Source: Saprospiraceae bacterium (GTDB taxonomy: Bacteria > Bacteroidota > Bacteroidia > Chitinophagales > Saprospiraceae). Taken from it: a DNA stretch of 8,482 bases. The stretch spans positions 1 through 8,482 of the forward strand of contig JACMMM010000761.1 in NCBI GenBank assembly GCA_014379065.1, read 5' to 3'. The notes beneath the pieces were generated by a model that did no database searches, was not told where the DNA came from, and was given only the letters and a program-made list of their open reading frames with translations. Position numbers and translations under genes: made by a program. Every line of letters begins with the position of its first letter. Position 1 is the stretch's first letter. Shown one piece after another: positions 1-6,700 of the stretch.

Positions 1-158
1 CAAAAAATTATGACCCGCAGGGTGAATACGTTCGGATCTGGTGTCCGGAGCTAGTCGCTGTGACGCCTGAAAAAATCCACCGGCCCGATCTTTTGAGTGC
101 AGTCGAAAGAAATGGCTACCCCAAGGCGGTAGTCAAAATTGACAAATGGGCGCAGTAA
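1..158 (+). CDS. Cryptochrome/photolyase family protein, C-terminal end (partial)
   Basis: Only the last 51 codons are in the window; the first full codon is at position 3 and the stop is TAA at 156-158. The peptide begins KNYDPQGEYVRIWCPELVAV and continues with EKIHRPD. The pattern YDPxGEYVRxWxPEL followed by a K-x-H-x-P element is the signature of the C-terminal FAD-binding helical domain of the DNA photolyase/cryptochrome family (established family knowledge). These flavoproteins either repair UV-induced pyrimidine dimers using light or act as blue-light receptors. The tail (GYPKAVVKIDKW) is compatible with the YPxPIV element seen near the end of many members. I favour a Cry-DASH or class I-like member, but the antenna domain and active site lie outside the window, so the subclass is open. 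The gene ends 3 nt from the stop of the opposing minus-strand gene. Confidence 0.82.
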   Translation, partial: KNYDPQGEYVRIWCPELVAVTPEKIHRPDLLSAVERNGYPKAVVKIDKWAQ

Positions 159-161
159 GGC

Positions 162-575
162 TCAATAATCCGTATCATCGGGAATGTCCTGCACATCGTC
201 GTCGTCACGACGGCGCGTCACAATGATGTGATCGTCTTCGTCGGTTGGCCCTTCGTCGAGATCATCATCATCTTCTCCTGCTCCGTCGAATTCATCATCC
301 ACTTCTACTTCCACATCCACGATCTCTTCTTTGAGCTGGCCATCCTCGTCAAAGTCTTCGTCATCTTTGACGATGCGTTTGGCCTCAAGAATGGTCATAC
401 GGATGAGATAATAGGTGTCGTCGGTCTCAAAAGGGAGTGCCGACACCTTTTTGCCTTCCTTGTCATTGTACGTGACGAGGTGATCGGCATAGCCCGACGG
501 GTATTTTTGCTTTACAAGCCGGGTGATGTCCTCTGTAAGAGCATCATAATCTTTGACAACGCGTTTTTTAGCCAA
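162..575 (-). CDS. Small acidic-tailed protein of unknown function
   Basis: 137 residues. The initiation codon is TTG (573-575); no in-frame ATG occurs before Met59 and the frame is closed upstream by a stop at about 603-605, so TTG giving MAKKRVVKDYD is the best start. The N-terminal half (about residues 1-69) looks folded, with a basic start, the segment KQKYPSGYADHLVTYNDKEG, then VSALPFETDDTYYLIRMT. The C-terminal half (70-137) is about half Asp/Glu and probably disordered, broken only by a short HIIVTRRR element. I believe similar small proteins occur widely in Bacteroidota under uninformative names, but I do not know a function and assign none. An acidic tail of this kind could bind cations or mimic nucleic acid (inference). 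The gene has its own promoter at 644-676 and converges on the photolyase gene. The acidic tail, antisense to an open plus-strand frame, is not an alternative gene. Confidence 0.85.
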   Translation of the reverse strand: MAKKRVVKDYDALTEDITRLVKQKYPSGYADHLVTYNDKEGKKVSALPFETDDTYYLIRMTILEAKRIVKDDEDFDEDGQLKEEIVDVEVEVDDEFDGAGEDDDDLDEGPTDEDDHIIVTRRRDDDDVQDIPDDTDY

Positions 576-773
576 GGTCAGGGAGAGTTTTGGTTTTGAT
601 AATCAGTGCGCTAAAAGTGTGGTGCGACTGTTTCCAATGGCGGCAAATTTATGCGCCTGTTTTTCAAACGGACAAATTTTTTTTGAAAGAAAGCCCACAT
701 TCAACTTTTTAAGTTTTTGGTATCCGATTCCCGCGCCTCCGTTCTACCTTTCGCTCGAAAAAATTTTTGAACA
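576..773. other. Divergent intergenic region, 198 nt
   Basis: This is the shared upstream region of the minus-strand acidic-tailed gene and the plus-strand secreted-protein gene. It is rich in A/T homopolymers, including T8 at 677-684 and an A6T5 block at 758-768 just before the plus-strand start. A convincing promoter is visible only for the minus strand. On the plus strand TTTG at 716-719 and TACCTTTC at 745-752 resemble the two Bacteroidota promoter boxes, but the spacer (25 nt) is too long and the second box has one mismatch, so I do not call it. No terminator or RNA gene is evident. Confidence 0.6.
644..676 (-). promoter_or_regulatory. Bacteroidota-type promoter for the acidic-tailed gene
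   Basis: Read on the minus strand there is TTTG (676-673), a 21-nt spacer, then TAAATTTG (651-644). This matches the Bacteroidota primary sigma-factor consensus, a -33 TTTG and a -7 TAnnTTTG with about 17-23 nt between them (established knowledge). Transcription would start near 637-640 and leave a leader of roughly 60 nt before the TTG codon. No Shine-Dalgarno motif precedes that codon, which is normal in this phylum. The match is exact in both boxes, but it rests on sequence only. Confidence 0.6.
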
Positions 774-3700
774 ATGATGCGCCAACTTACTGCTTTATCC
801 GCCTTTTTTGCCTTTTTGGCATTTCCCGCTTTTGCCCAAGTAGCTCTTTTTACCGAAAATTTTGACGCTTGCACTTTGCCTGCTGGTTGGGAGGTAAAGA
901 GCACGGGCAATCAAAATCCGGTGTGGTATGTTGGCGACGCTGTCCAAAACAACGACAATAACGGCCAAAGCATAGATGGCACCTGCTTTCTCTTTATTGA
1001 CGACGATGCCACAGGCGATCAAACCCCGGCATACGTCATTGATTTTATCTCTCCTCCCTTCGATGCGTCACAACACCCCACCGTTGAACTCTCCGTGGAC
1101 GTGCATTATCGGGACTGGGATCAAGCGGCTGAAAATTTTGATGTGCTCGTAACCGATGGCACGACTGAAACCTTGATTCGCCGCTACGACAATTTCCATG
1201 CCACTGGCAACAATCTTTATGATTTTGAGACACTCGTTTTCGATCTTTCCCTTGTAACCAAGTCACCCAACACCCAACTCATTTTCCGCTACAACGATGC
1301 TGGCAGCTTCAACTGGTGGGCAGGCGTGGACAATATTTCCGTGGTTGGAAAGGGCCAAGGTACGAACGTGGTGGTTGAATCTTTCAATGGCTGCGAAAAA
1401 CCTGCTGGCTGGGAAACACAAATCGTTACGGGTGCGGACGATTGGAAGTTCGGCCTAATTACAGAAGGCGCTGCACTCGGTGGCGGCAACTCGATGGACG
1501 GAACTTGCTTTGCGTTTTTTGACGACGATATTTTGGGGCAAGACACGCCATTTTCGGTGGTGCGCCTCGCTTCCCCTTGGTTTGATGGCACCCAATTTGG
1601 GCAGTTTTACCTCGATTTTGATATTATTTTGCGATATTACAAAGAAAAAATCTCCGTTTACGTCCAAAATGGAAATGGGGAAGAATTTATTGTGCGTGCA
1701 TCAGATGGCGATGTGGGTGGCCCTTATTTCCCAAACTATGTTCATGCCGCGCTTGATCTTTCTCCTTACCGCTCCCAACAGATGCGCGTCATTTTTGAAT
1801 TTGACGATGGCCAGGACTGGGGCTGGTGGGCTGGTATTGACAATGTGAAAGTAACGGGTCTGGGTGCTGCCAACGACGTTTGCACCCATGCCAAGCAACT
1901 AATAACGGGACAAATCTGCGAACCCAGCAGCAATAACAACGCCCTTTTAGATGGCCCGCTCCCGACTTGCGTGGAAAAAAGCGTGGGCGGGCTGTGGTAC
2001 ACCTGGACGGCGGATTTCACGGGCATAGCCAAACTGACTACCAACGCGAGTTTCAACGACGTGGTCAACGTTTTTACGGGTGATTGCGCCACCCCTCAAC
2101 TGCTACTTTGCAACAACCGCGACGAGCATGGTTTCACAGGTGAAAGCACTTATTTCCCGGTCGTGAGCGGTTTGACCTATTTGCTCCGAGTGAGCGGGCA
2201 AGAGGGAAGTTTTGGTATTTCGCGGGGGACACTTTGTGTTGGCATTGATCAAGTTGCAGCGGCTCCTCCGATTCCTGCGAACGACGATTGCGCGAACGCC
2301 CTATCACTCGTAGTAGATGCTACTTGCCTGAATGCCAACAATTTGAACGCCACTTCCTCCCCCACCCTGCCTACATTCAACGAGTTGGCAAGGCACGATG
2401 TATGGTATGCTTTCACCGCGCCTGCACTCGTGCCCAACGAGGTTTTGGAAGTGCAGAGCAACGCCAATTTCTCCGATATTATCACAGCGTATTCAGGCAG
2501 CTGCGATTCGCTCAAAGAAGTGGCTAGCAGCCACAAAGGCCGCTTCCTCCAGCTTTCAAACCTAACGGTAGACGAAATTTACCTTATTCAGGTTTCCGGC
2601 ACTTTCGCCACCGTGGAAGGCTCGCTCTGCCCACAAATTTTGAAAAAAAATCTGGACGCTCCTGCTAACGACCAATGTGCTTCAGCGATTTCTGTCAACA
2701 TCGGCGGGGCCTGCACGGCAGGCAGCAATGTGGGCGCTGTATTTGGCGGGCCTTCTCCGACTGCTAACGTACTACCACCCTGCGTGGCTTCTATCGCCAG
2801 TGATGTTTGGTATCAGTTCGTCGCACCGACATCAGGCTCTGTGCGCGTCAATACCGGGGCTGATTTTCCACATATTTTGGCAGTTTGGAAAGGCCAATGT
2901 GGCAACTTTGAAAACGTGCTTTGCGCTGAAAACCCTTTGCGCTGCGATGGTTTCTTGACCCTGGGAGCGCTTTCTGCGGGAGAGACCTATTATGTGCAGA
3001 TTGCTTCGCTCATTGCTGCCAATAGCCCTCAAGCGGGCAATTTCTGCCTGCAAATATTGGACGGTTCGCAACAGCCGCCCTTTGTGGTTATCAGCTTGCA
3101 AGTGGAGGAAAAATGTGTGAGCACGAATATTTCGGAACTGAAAATCGAAGCCCATGGCGGCGTTCCACCCTATACGTTCAATGGTACCCCCAACGGGCAA
3201 ATGCTGGCATCCGGCGAAACCTATCTAGTTGTGATAACGGATGCGATTGGATGTGAAAAAGCCTTATCAGGTACGGCGGATGATTGTGAACTAGTCGTTT
3301 GTGCTGTAACGGGCACGCTCACAACCCTCCAACCAAATTGCTACAATGTTACCAACGGATCCTTGGCAGCCACAGTGACGGGCGGCACTGGCCCTTATAA
3401 CTACTTGTGGTCGAACGCTGCTACGACTGCCCAAATCAGTAATCTTGCGGCAGGTGATTACAGTGCCACGGTGACGGATGCATTTGGCTGTAATTTGACA
3501 TTAACAGCCACCATCATCAATCCAAGTGCCATTACGGCTGTGCCGACCAGCACCGAGCAACCGCACCAAGGCCAAAGCGATGGAGCTATTTTTCTCGATA
3601 TAGCGGGCGGTAACGGTCAATACGGCTATATCTGGTTGCGCAATGGCACTCCTTTCGTGAACTCCGAAGATCTGACCACTGCTCCTGCGGGCGACTACAC

Positions 3701-4037
3701 GCTCATCGTTACTGACGGCAATGGCTGCACAGCTTCCTTTGATTTTACCTTGACAGAAACGGTTGGGAATCAGGAGATTTCGACAGAGTATTTCACCGAG
3801 GTGTTCCCCAATCCGGCACAGGAAAAAGCCTGGCTCGCAGTGGCGTTCCCAAAAGCGCAGACCCTGTACCTAACGCTCTTGGATCCTGCTGGCCGGGTGC
3901 TCAGCACTTGGACGGTGCGCGATGTGACAGAGCAGAACATTCTGGTTGATTTGAAGGGTTTGCCTGCGGGGAGTTATCAATTGAGGATTCGGACAGAGAA
4001 GGAGATGATTATCGAAAAGGTGGTAGTGGGGAAATAA
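774..4037 (+). CDS. Large secreted multidomain protein with T9SS type A sorting domain
   Basis: 1087 residues. A signal peptide covers about residues 1-21, with probable cleavage at AFA|QVAL. Residues about 26-192 and 200-363 are two copies of a MAM/jelly-roll-like module; each has a DGTCF-x-F-x-DDD motif (possible Ca2+ site) and ends in a WWAG[VI]DN motif. Three PPC-like modules follow (about 367-496, 501-622, 630-761), each starting ND-x-C-x-x-A with a central WY element. Three SprB/PKD-like repeats come next (about 767-996), with GDY-x-A/L-x-VTD-x-x-GC signatures. The C terminus (about 1004-1087) is a T9SS sorting domain with FPNP at 1011-1014 and an LPAGSYQLRI strand. Such proteins cross the outer membrane by T9SS, lose the sorting domain, and are released or anchored at the surface. 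No catalytic domain is visible, so an adhesive or matrix role is likely (inference). ATG codons at 774 and 777 are both usable. It appears monocistronic. Confidence 0.9.
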   Translation: MMRQLTALSAFFAFLAFPAFAQVALFTENFDACTLPAGWEVKSTGNQNPVWYVGDAVQNNDNNGQSIDGTCFLFIDDDATGDQTPAYVIDFISPPFDASQHPTVELSVDVHYRDWDQAAENFDVLVTDGTTETLIRRYDNFHATGNNLYDFETLVFDLSLVTKSPNTQLIFRYNDAGSFNWWAGVDNISVVGKGQGTNVVVESFNGCEKPAGWETQIVTGADDWKFGLITEGAALGGGNSMDGTCFAFFDDDILGQDTPFSVVRLASPWFDGTQFGQFYLDFDIILRYYKEKISVYVQNGNGEEFIVRASDGDVGGPYFPNYVHAALDLSPYRSQQMRVIFEFDDGQDWGWWAGIDNVKVTGLGAANDVCTHAKQLITGQICEPSSNNNALLDGPLPTCVEKSVGGLWYTWTADFTGIAKLTTNASFNDVVNVFTGDCATPQLLLCNNRDEHGFTGESTYFPVVSGLTYLLRVSGQEGSFGISRGTLCVGIDQVAAAPPIPANDDCANALSLVVDATCLNANNLNATSSPTLPTFNELARHDVWYAFTAPALVPNEVLEVQSNANFSDIITAYSGSCDSLKEVASSHKGRFLQLSNLTVDEIYLIQVSGTFATVEGSLCPQILKKNLDAPANDQCASAISVNIGGACTAGSNVGAVFGGPSPTANVLPPCVASIASDVWYQFVAPTSGSVRVNTGADFPHILAVWKGQCGNFENVLCAENPLRCDGFLTLGALSAGETYYVQIASLIAANSPQAGNFCLQILDGSQQPPFVVISLQVEEKCVSTNISELKIEAHGGVPPYTFNGTPNGQMLASGETYLVVITDAIGCEKALSGTADDCELVVCAVTGTLTTLQPNCYNVTNGSLAATVTGGTGPYNYLWSNAATTAQISNLAAGDYSATVTDAFGCNLTLTATIINPSAITAVPTSTEQPHQGQSDGAIFLDIAGGNGQYGYIWLRNGTPFVNSEDLTTAPAGDYTLIVTDGNGCTASFDFTLTETVGNQEISTEYFTEVFPNPAQEKAWLAVAFPKAQTLYLTLLDPAGRVLSTWTVRDVTEQNILVDLKGLPAGSYQLRIRTEKEMIIEKVVVGK

Positions 4038-4067
4038 AATATCCAATGTCCAACAAGGAATTTCCAA
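4038..4067 (+). repeat. Heptamer-built repeat, truncated direct copy (unit A)
   Basis: This 30-nt unit starts directly after the TAA stop of the T9SS gene. It matches the first 30 nt of unit B (4071-4108) at 29 positions. It is built from TCCAA heptamers plus one AGGAATT block and lacks the final TCCAATG/TCCAAG part. It has the orientation of unit B and so could also pair with the inverted unit C. Confidence 0.85.
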
Positions 4068-4070
4068 GGG

Positions 4071-4108
4071 AATATCCAATATCCAACAAGGAATTTCCAA
4101 TGTCCAAG
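4071..4108 (+). repeat. Heptamer-built repeat, full direct copy (unit B), left arm of inverted repeat
   Basis: The unit is 38 nt long and has a strict 7-nt rhythm: TCCAATA, TCCAACA, AGGAATT, TCCAATG, then TCCAAG. Its reverse complement matches unit C (4179-4216) at 37 of 38 positions, so the two can form a 38-bp stem around a 70-nt loop. I recall similar TCCAATATCCAA-type repeats dispersed in intergenic regions of several bacterial groups, but cannot verify this here. Confidence 0.9.
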
Positions 4109-4126
4109 TGGAAAAAACGCTACCAC

Positions 4127-4143
4127 ATTCGTGTTGAATATTG
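4127..4143 (-). repeat. Degenerate repeat remnant in the loop (unit D)
   Basis: ATTCGTGTTGAATATTG lies inside the loop between units B and C. It aligns with 4193-4210 of unit C with one missing base and one substitution. It looks like a decayed partial copy in the inverted orientation, which suggests repeated rounds of insertion or duplication at this site. Confidence 0.5.
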
Positions 4144-4178
4144 CGAGTAAAAAGTACAAATCCCAAGCCTTGAAACTA

Positions 4179-4216
4179 CTTGGACATTGGAAATTCCGTG
4201 TTGGATATTGGATATT
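4179..4216 (-). repeat. Heptamer-built repeat, inverted copy (unit C), right arm
   Basis: This is the reverse complement of unit B with a single mismatch (G at 4198). It ends 44 nt before the Uma2 start codon. A TTG at 4180 inside this arm opens a frame that runs into the Uma2 gene. The peptide it would add (MDIGNSVLDIGY) is a translation of the repeat and is not part of the real protein. Confidence 0.9.
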
Positions 4217-4260
4217 TGGCCCTGCTTTTGGGGCTAAAACGCTGCCTAAATTTTTTGAAA

Positions 4261-5259
4261 ATGAGAGAATCCCTCCGTTTTTACGATGCCTTGCCAAAAC
4301 ACAAGGCCGAACTCGTGGACGGCCAAATGTATATCGGCGGCAGTCTGGCCAAATCGGCAATGGCCCTCGGTTACATGGTCGAAAAACTTGGCGCTGCGTA
4401 TGTCGCTAACCTTGTCCCTAAAGACTTGCTGCAAGATGCCGTCATAGAGGTTTATGGGAATCCGGCTGTTCCGATAGAAAAAATGGCCGATTTCAATTCA
4501 GTTGAACCCTATTATTATCGTCCGCAAAAAGTCGCTACCGACCTGCGCATGGGACTTTTTAGTCACCATGCCTCCGTTTGGGGCGGCACATTGGCCGTTA
4601 AACTTGATCAGGATGTTTTCATGCCCGATGTATTCGTTCTGAAAAATGAAAGCAACGACCGAATGCACAATTCTTACTTAGACGGCCCGCCCGATTTGGT
4701 CATCGAAGTTGTCACGCCTTATATGCGTTCATTCGATTTCGGAATCCGATTAGAACGTTATGCCTCGGCGGGTGTGCCAGAGATTTGGATGCTCGACTTA
4801 GAACGCCGCAGTTTTGAGCCTATGCGCCTGGAGCTTGGCAGTTGGCTCAAATCACCCATCGAAAACGAGGTTTTTGCCTCGACTTCCATCCCCGGGCTGA
4901 CGGTTCAACACAAAAAGATGTTCGATTCGGCGGAAGAAATGGGTCTGAGTATTTTGGATATTTTTGAGGTGCCAGATTCTGTCGCCCGAGAAAAATTACG
5001 CCTGCGCAAAGACAAGGACGAATTGGGTTGGGGCAGTGTTCCTTTTGCGCCGAGATTGGCTTTGAAGCCCGTGCATATCACGTTTGAAGAATTCATTTCT
5101 TGGGGTGGCGAGGTAAAATTTGAAATGATGGACGGCAAACCCATTTTCGGCGGCGGCAACCAAACTACCAAAGAATGGCTCGGGCTGTTGATGATGAGCT
5201 TGGGCTTGGCTGAAACGGTGAAGTATTTGCCGGGGGAGGAGTGGTCGAAAGTGTTTTGA
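4261..5259 (+). CDS. Uma2-family (DUF820) restriction-endonuclease-like protein
   Basis: 332 residues from the ATG at 4261 (MRESLRFYDALPKHKAELVDG). The in-frame TTG at 4180 is rejected because it lies in a repeat. The core shows the Uma2 signature: MPDVFVL at 121-127, PPDLVIEVVTP at 143-153, then YASAGVPEIWMLDL at 167-180. In this PD-(D/E)XK-like fold the expected acidic residues are present (D123, E149), but the position usually held by Lys in D-x-x-x-K is R163 (D159-F-G-I-R163), so nuclease activity is uncertain. Most Uma2 proteins have about 190 residues; this one has a C-terminal extension. At 272-301 the extension (HITFEEFISW ... FEMMDGKPIFGGGN) resembles the N-terminal motif of the same family, which also appears near residue 17 (AELVDGQMYIGG). 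Family members are common in Bacteroidota and cyanobacteria and their cellular role is largely unknown. The next gene starts 4 or 28 nt downstream, so co-transcription is likely. Confidence 0.88.
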   Translation: MRESLRFYDALPKHKAELVDGQMYIGGSLAKSAMALGYMVEKLGAAYVANLVPKDLLQDAVIEVYGNPAVPIEKMADFNSVEPYYYRPQKVATDLRMGLFSHHASVWGGTLAVKLDQDVFMPDVFVLKNESNDRMHNSYLDGPPDLVIEVVTPYMRSFDFGIRLERYASAGVPEIWMLDLERRSFEPMRLELGSWLKSPIENEVFASTSIPGLTVQHKKMFDSAEEMGLSILDIFEVPDSVAREKLRLRKDKDELGWGSVPFAPRLALKPVHITFEEFISWGGEVKFEMMDGKPIFGGGNQTTKEWLGLLMMSLGLAETVKYLPGEEWSKVF

Positions 5260-5287
5260 GCAGATGTTTTCCAGACAACAACCTAAA

Positions 5288-6700
5288 ATGAAAAATAAGG
5301 CCCTTATCTTCAACATTCGCGAACTTATCTCCCGCGATGAACTGCCCGCCGCGCTCGAACAGCTCCGCAACTTGTTGGACAACAGCCCGAAATTGGATGA
5401 AGCCATCCTGCAATCGGGGCGTTTTCAGTACATCCGACGGCAAATCCGGCTCGGCGTGGTGAGCCATGCGGAAGCGACTTTGACCCAAAACCAAATCCGT
5501 TTTGGCTTGCTGGATTTACTGAATGAAATTGAAGAAGACGGCAAAACCCTGCTCCCAGTCGAGCTTGCCGAAAATTTAATCACCGACAAAAATCAGTGGG
5601 TCAAAAGTTTGAGCCAAGAATTGCTGAGCCAAGGCGTTTCGGTCGGCAATCGCCCTTCGGATGTTTTTCAACATTTCGGCTGGATGATTGAGGTTTTTTT
5701 ACAAAAAATGGGCACGTCCGCCGGGCAGGAAAGGTCGTTGCGTGGTTTGTCTTTTATGACAGAAGCCTTTCAAAATTCGCTGCGGTACTTGTGCTACATC
5801 CAAGTCGCGCAGATTTTTCAATTGGAAAACAAACCGCAAAACGGTACGCTCGCCGAGTTTCTGCAACTCCGCGAAAAGCAGTACCTCGATTTTGATTACC
5901 TAAACCTGTTGCTGCTTTCCACTGACTTTTTGAAAAAAGAGGGCAGTTTCGTGCCAGAAATTCATGATTTCGTGGCTGAATTATTGGACACTCAAAGTGA
6001 TTTGTACAGAACCGTGCTGTTTTTAGATGGACACCGCCGCCGATTATTGGAAAACACGATTCCAGAAGACGAGCATCTCCCCACACTTTTGGATGAATAC
6101 CTGACTGGATTGATCTTTTGGCTGCGGCAAATTTCTTTTTTGGCAAAATACCGATTGGTCTCGGTTAAGGACATCAATTTGAGTTATCGCCTCGGCACAT
6201 CTAAGAAATTCGTGCATTTGTACGGCGAACTGCACGGCATTTACAGCACCGCCGATTCGTCGGTCGAGGAGTACAATACCAAATCAATCGAAGGGGTTTT
6301 CACCTACAATCAGAGTGTTTTGCTGTTCAAAGGCAGCAACGTGGCGACTTGCTTGGACAATATTCATGACCCGACGACCTATCTTTCGTTGTCTCCGTTG
6401 CTCATTGACCAGAGCGTTTTTGCCGAAAAACCGACCCAAACGCCCGAAATTTTCTATTTCATCGGCAGTGGAACGAGCACGCGCCAGTACGATTTCGCGC
6501 AGTACAAAAACGAACTGGCGTTCGGCGACCGCGACCATATTCCGTCCAACAAATTCGTGCAGGTGAAAACCCAAAACAACCAGCAACCGAAATTGGACGA
6601 ACTTTTCAAGCAACTGGAACTGGTTTTTAAACCCTTCAAAACGACAAGAGTCGGGGTGACTCAAACTCACCCCGACACTAAAACCACCCAAAACAAATGA
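5288..6700 (+). CDS. EAD11-type effector-associated domain protein with unrecognised C-terminal region
   Basis: 470 residues from the ATG at 5288 (MKNKALIFNIRELI). An in-frame ATG at 5264 would add eight residues; I prefer 5288 because the domain then starts at the N terminus and A-rich sequence precedes it. Residues about 7-86 form a helical domain (IRELISRDELPAALEQL, then RFQYIRRQIRLGVVS, then RFGLLDLLNEIEE) that matches the effector-associated domain EAD11. EADs are small adaptors that link STAND NTPases and effectors by homotypic contact in bacterial conflict systems (established knowledge). Residues about 87-310 are mainly helical. Residues about 320-450 look beta-rich, with TYLSLSPLLIDQSVF near 364-378. 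I recognise no catalytic motif and no membrane segment. Its stop overlaps the start of the nSTAND1 gene (ATGA), so the products are probably made together; an adaptor or effector role is inferred. Confidence 0.82.
   Translation: MKNKALIFNIRELISRDELPAALEQLRNLLDNSPKLDEAILQSGRFQYIRRQIRLGVVSHAEATLTQNQIRFGLLDLLNEIEEDGKTLLPVELAENLITDKNQWVKSLSQELLSQGVSVGNRPSDVFQHFGWMIEVFLQKMGTSAGQERSLRGLSFMTEAFQNSLRYLCYIQVAQIFQLENKPQNGTLAEFLQLREKQYLDFDYLNLLLLSTDFLKKEGSFVPEIHDFVAELLDTQSDLYRTVLFLDGHRRRLLENTIPEDEHLPTLLDEYLTGLIFWLRQISFLAKYRLVSVKDINLSYRLGTSKKFVHLYGELHGIYSTADSSVEEYNTKSIEGVFTYNQSVLLFKGSNVATCLDNIHDPTTYLSLSPLLIDQSVFAEKPTQTPEIFYFIGSGTSTRQYDFAQYKNELAFGDRDHIPSNKFVQVKTQNNQQPKLDELFKQLELVFKPFKTTRVGVTQTHPDTKTTQNK
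6650..6676 (+). repeat. Perfect inverted repeat (hairpin) just before the nSTAND1 start
   Basis: GTCGGGGTGA (6650-6659) and TCACCCCGAC (6667-6676) are exact reverse complements around a 7-nt loop, CTCAAAC. The hairpin falls in the last codons of the EAD11 gene and ends 20 nt before the downstream ATG. No T-run follows (ACTAAAACC), so it is not a standard intrinsic terminator. It could shape translation of the downstream gene or mRNA processing (inference). Confidence 0.7.

Noticed and set aside
228..599. Plus-strand open frame antisense to the acidic-tailed gene
   Set aside because: It is long only because Asp/Glu codons on the other strand read as Ile/Phe/Val; the minus-strand product has a protein-like N-terminal domain and a promoter.
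716..752. Plus-strand promoter TTTG / TACCTTTC for the T9SS gene
   Set aside because: The spacer is 25 nt and the second box has a mismatch; too weak to list as a feature.
4038..4216. CRISPR array
   Set aside because: Units are of unequal length, inverted relative to one another and without regular unique spacers; no cas genes are present.
4180..4260. TTG-initiated N-terminal extension of the Uma2 protein
   Set aside because: Its first codons lie inside inverted-repeat arm C and simply translate the repeat; the family motif starts just after the ATG at 4261.
3870..4360. Minus-strand open frames with repeated WKFLVGYWIF-like peptides
   Set aside because: They are translations of the heptamer repeats and of antisense coding sequence; the periodic peptide reflects DNA repeats, not a protein.
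5264..5287. Upstream ATG start for the EAD11 protein
   Set aside because: Possible, but it adds a non-conserved-looking eight-residue lead (MFSRQQPK) and sits 4 nt after the Uma2 stop with no ribosome-binding feature; 5288 is preferred.
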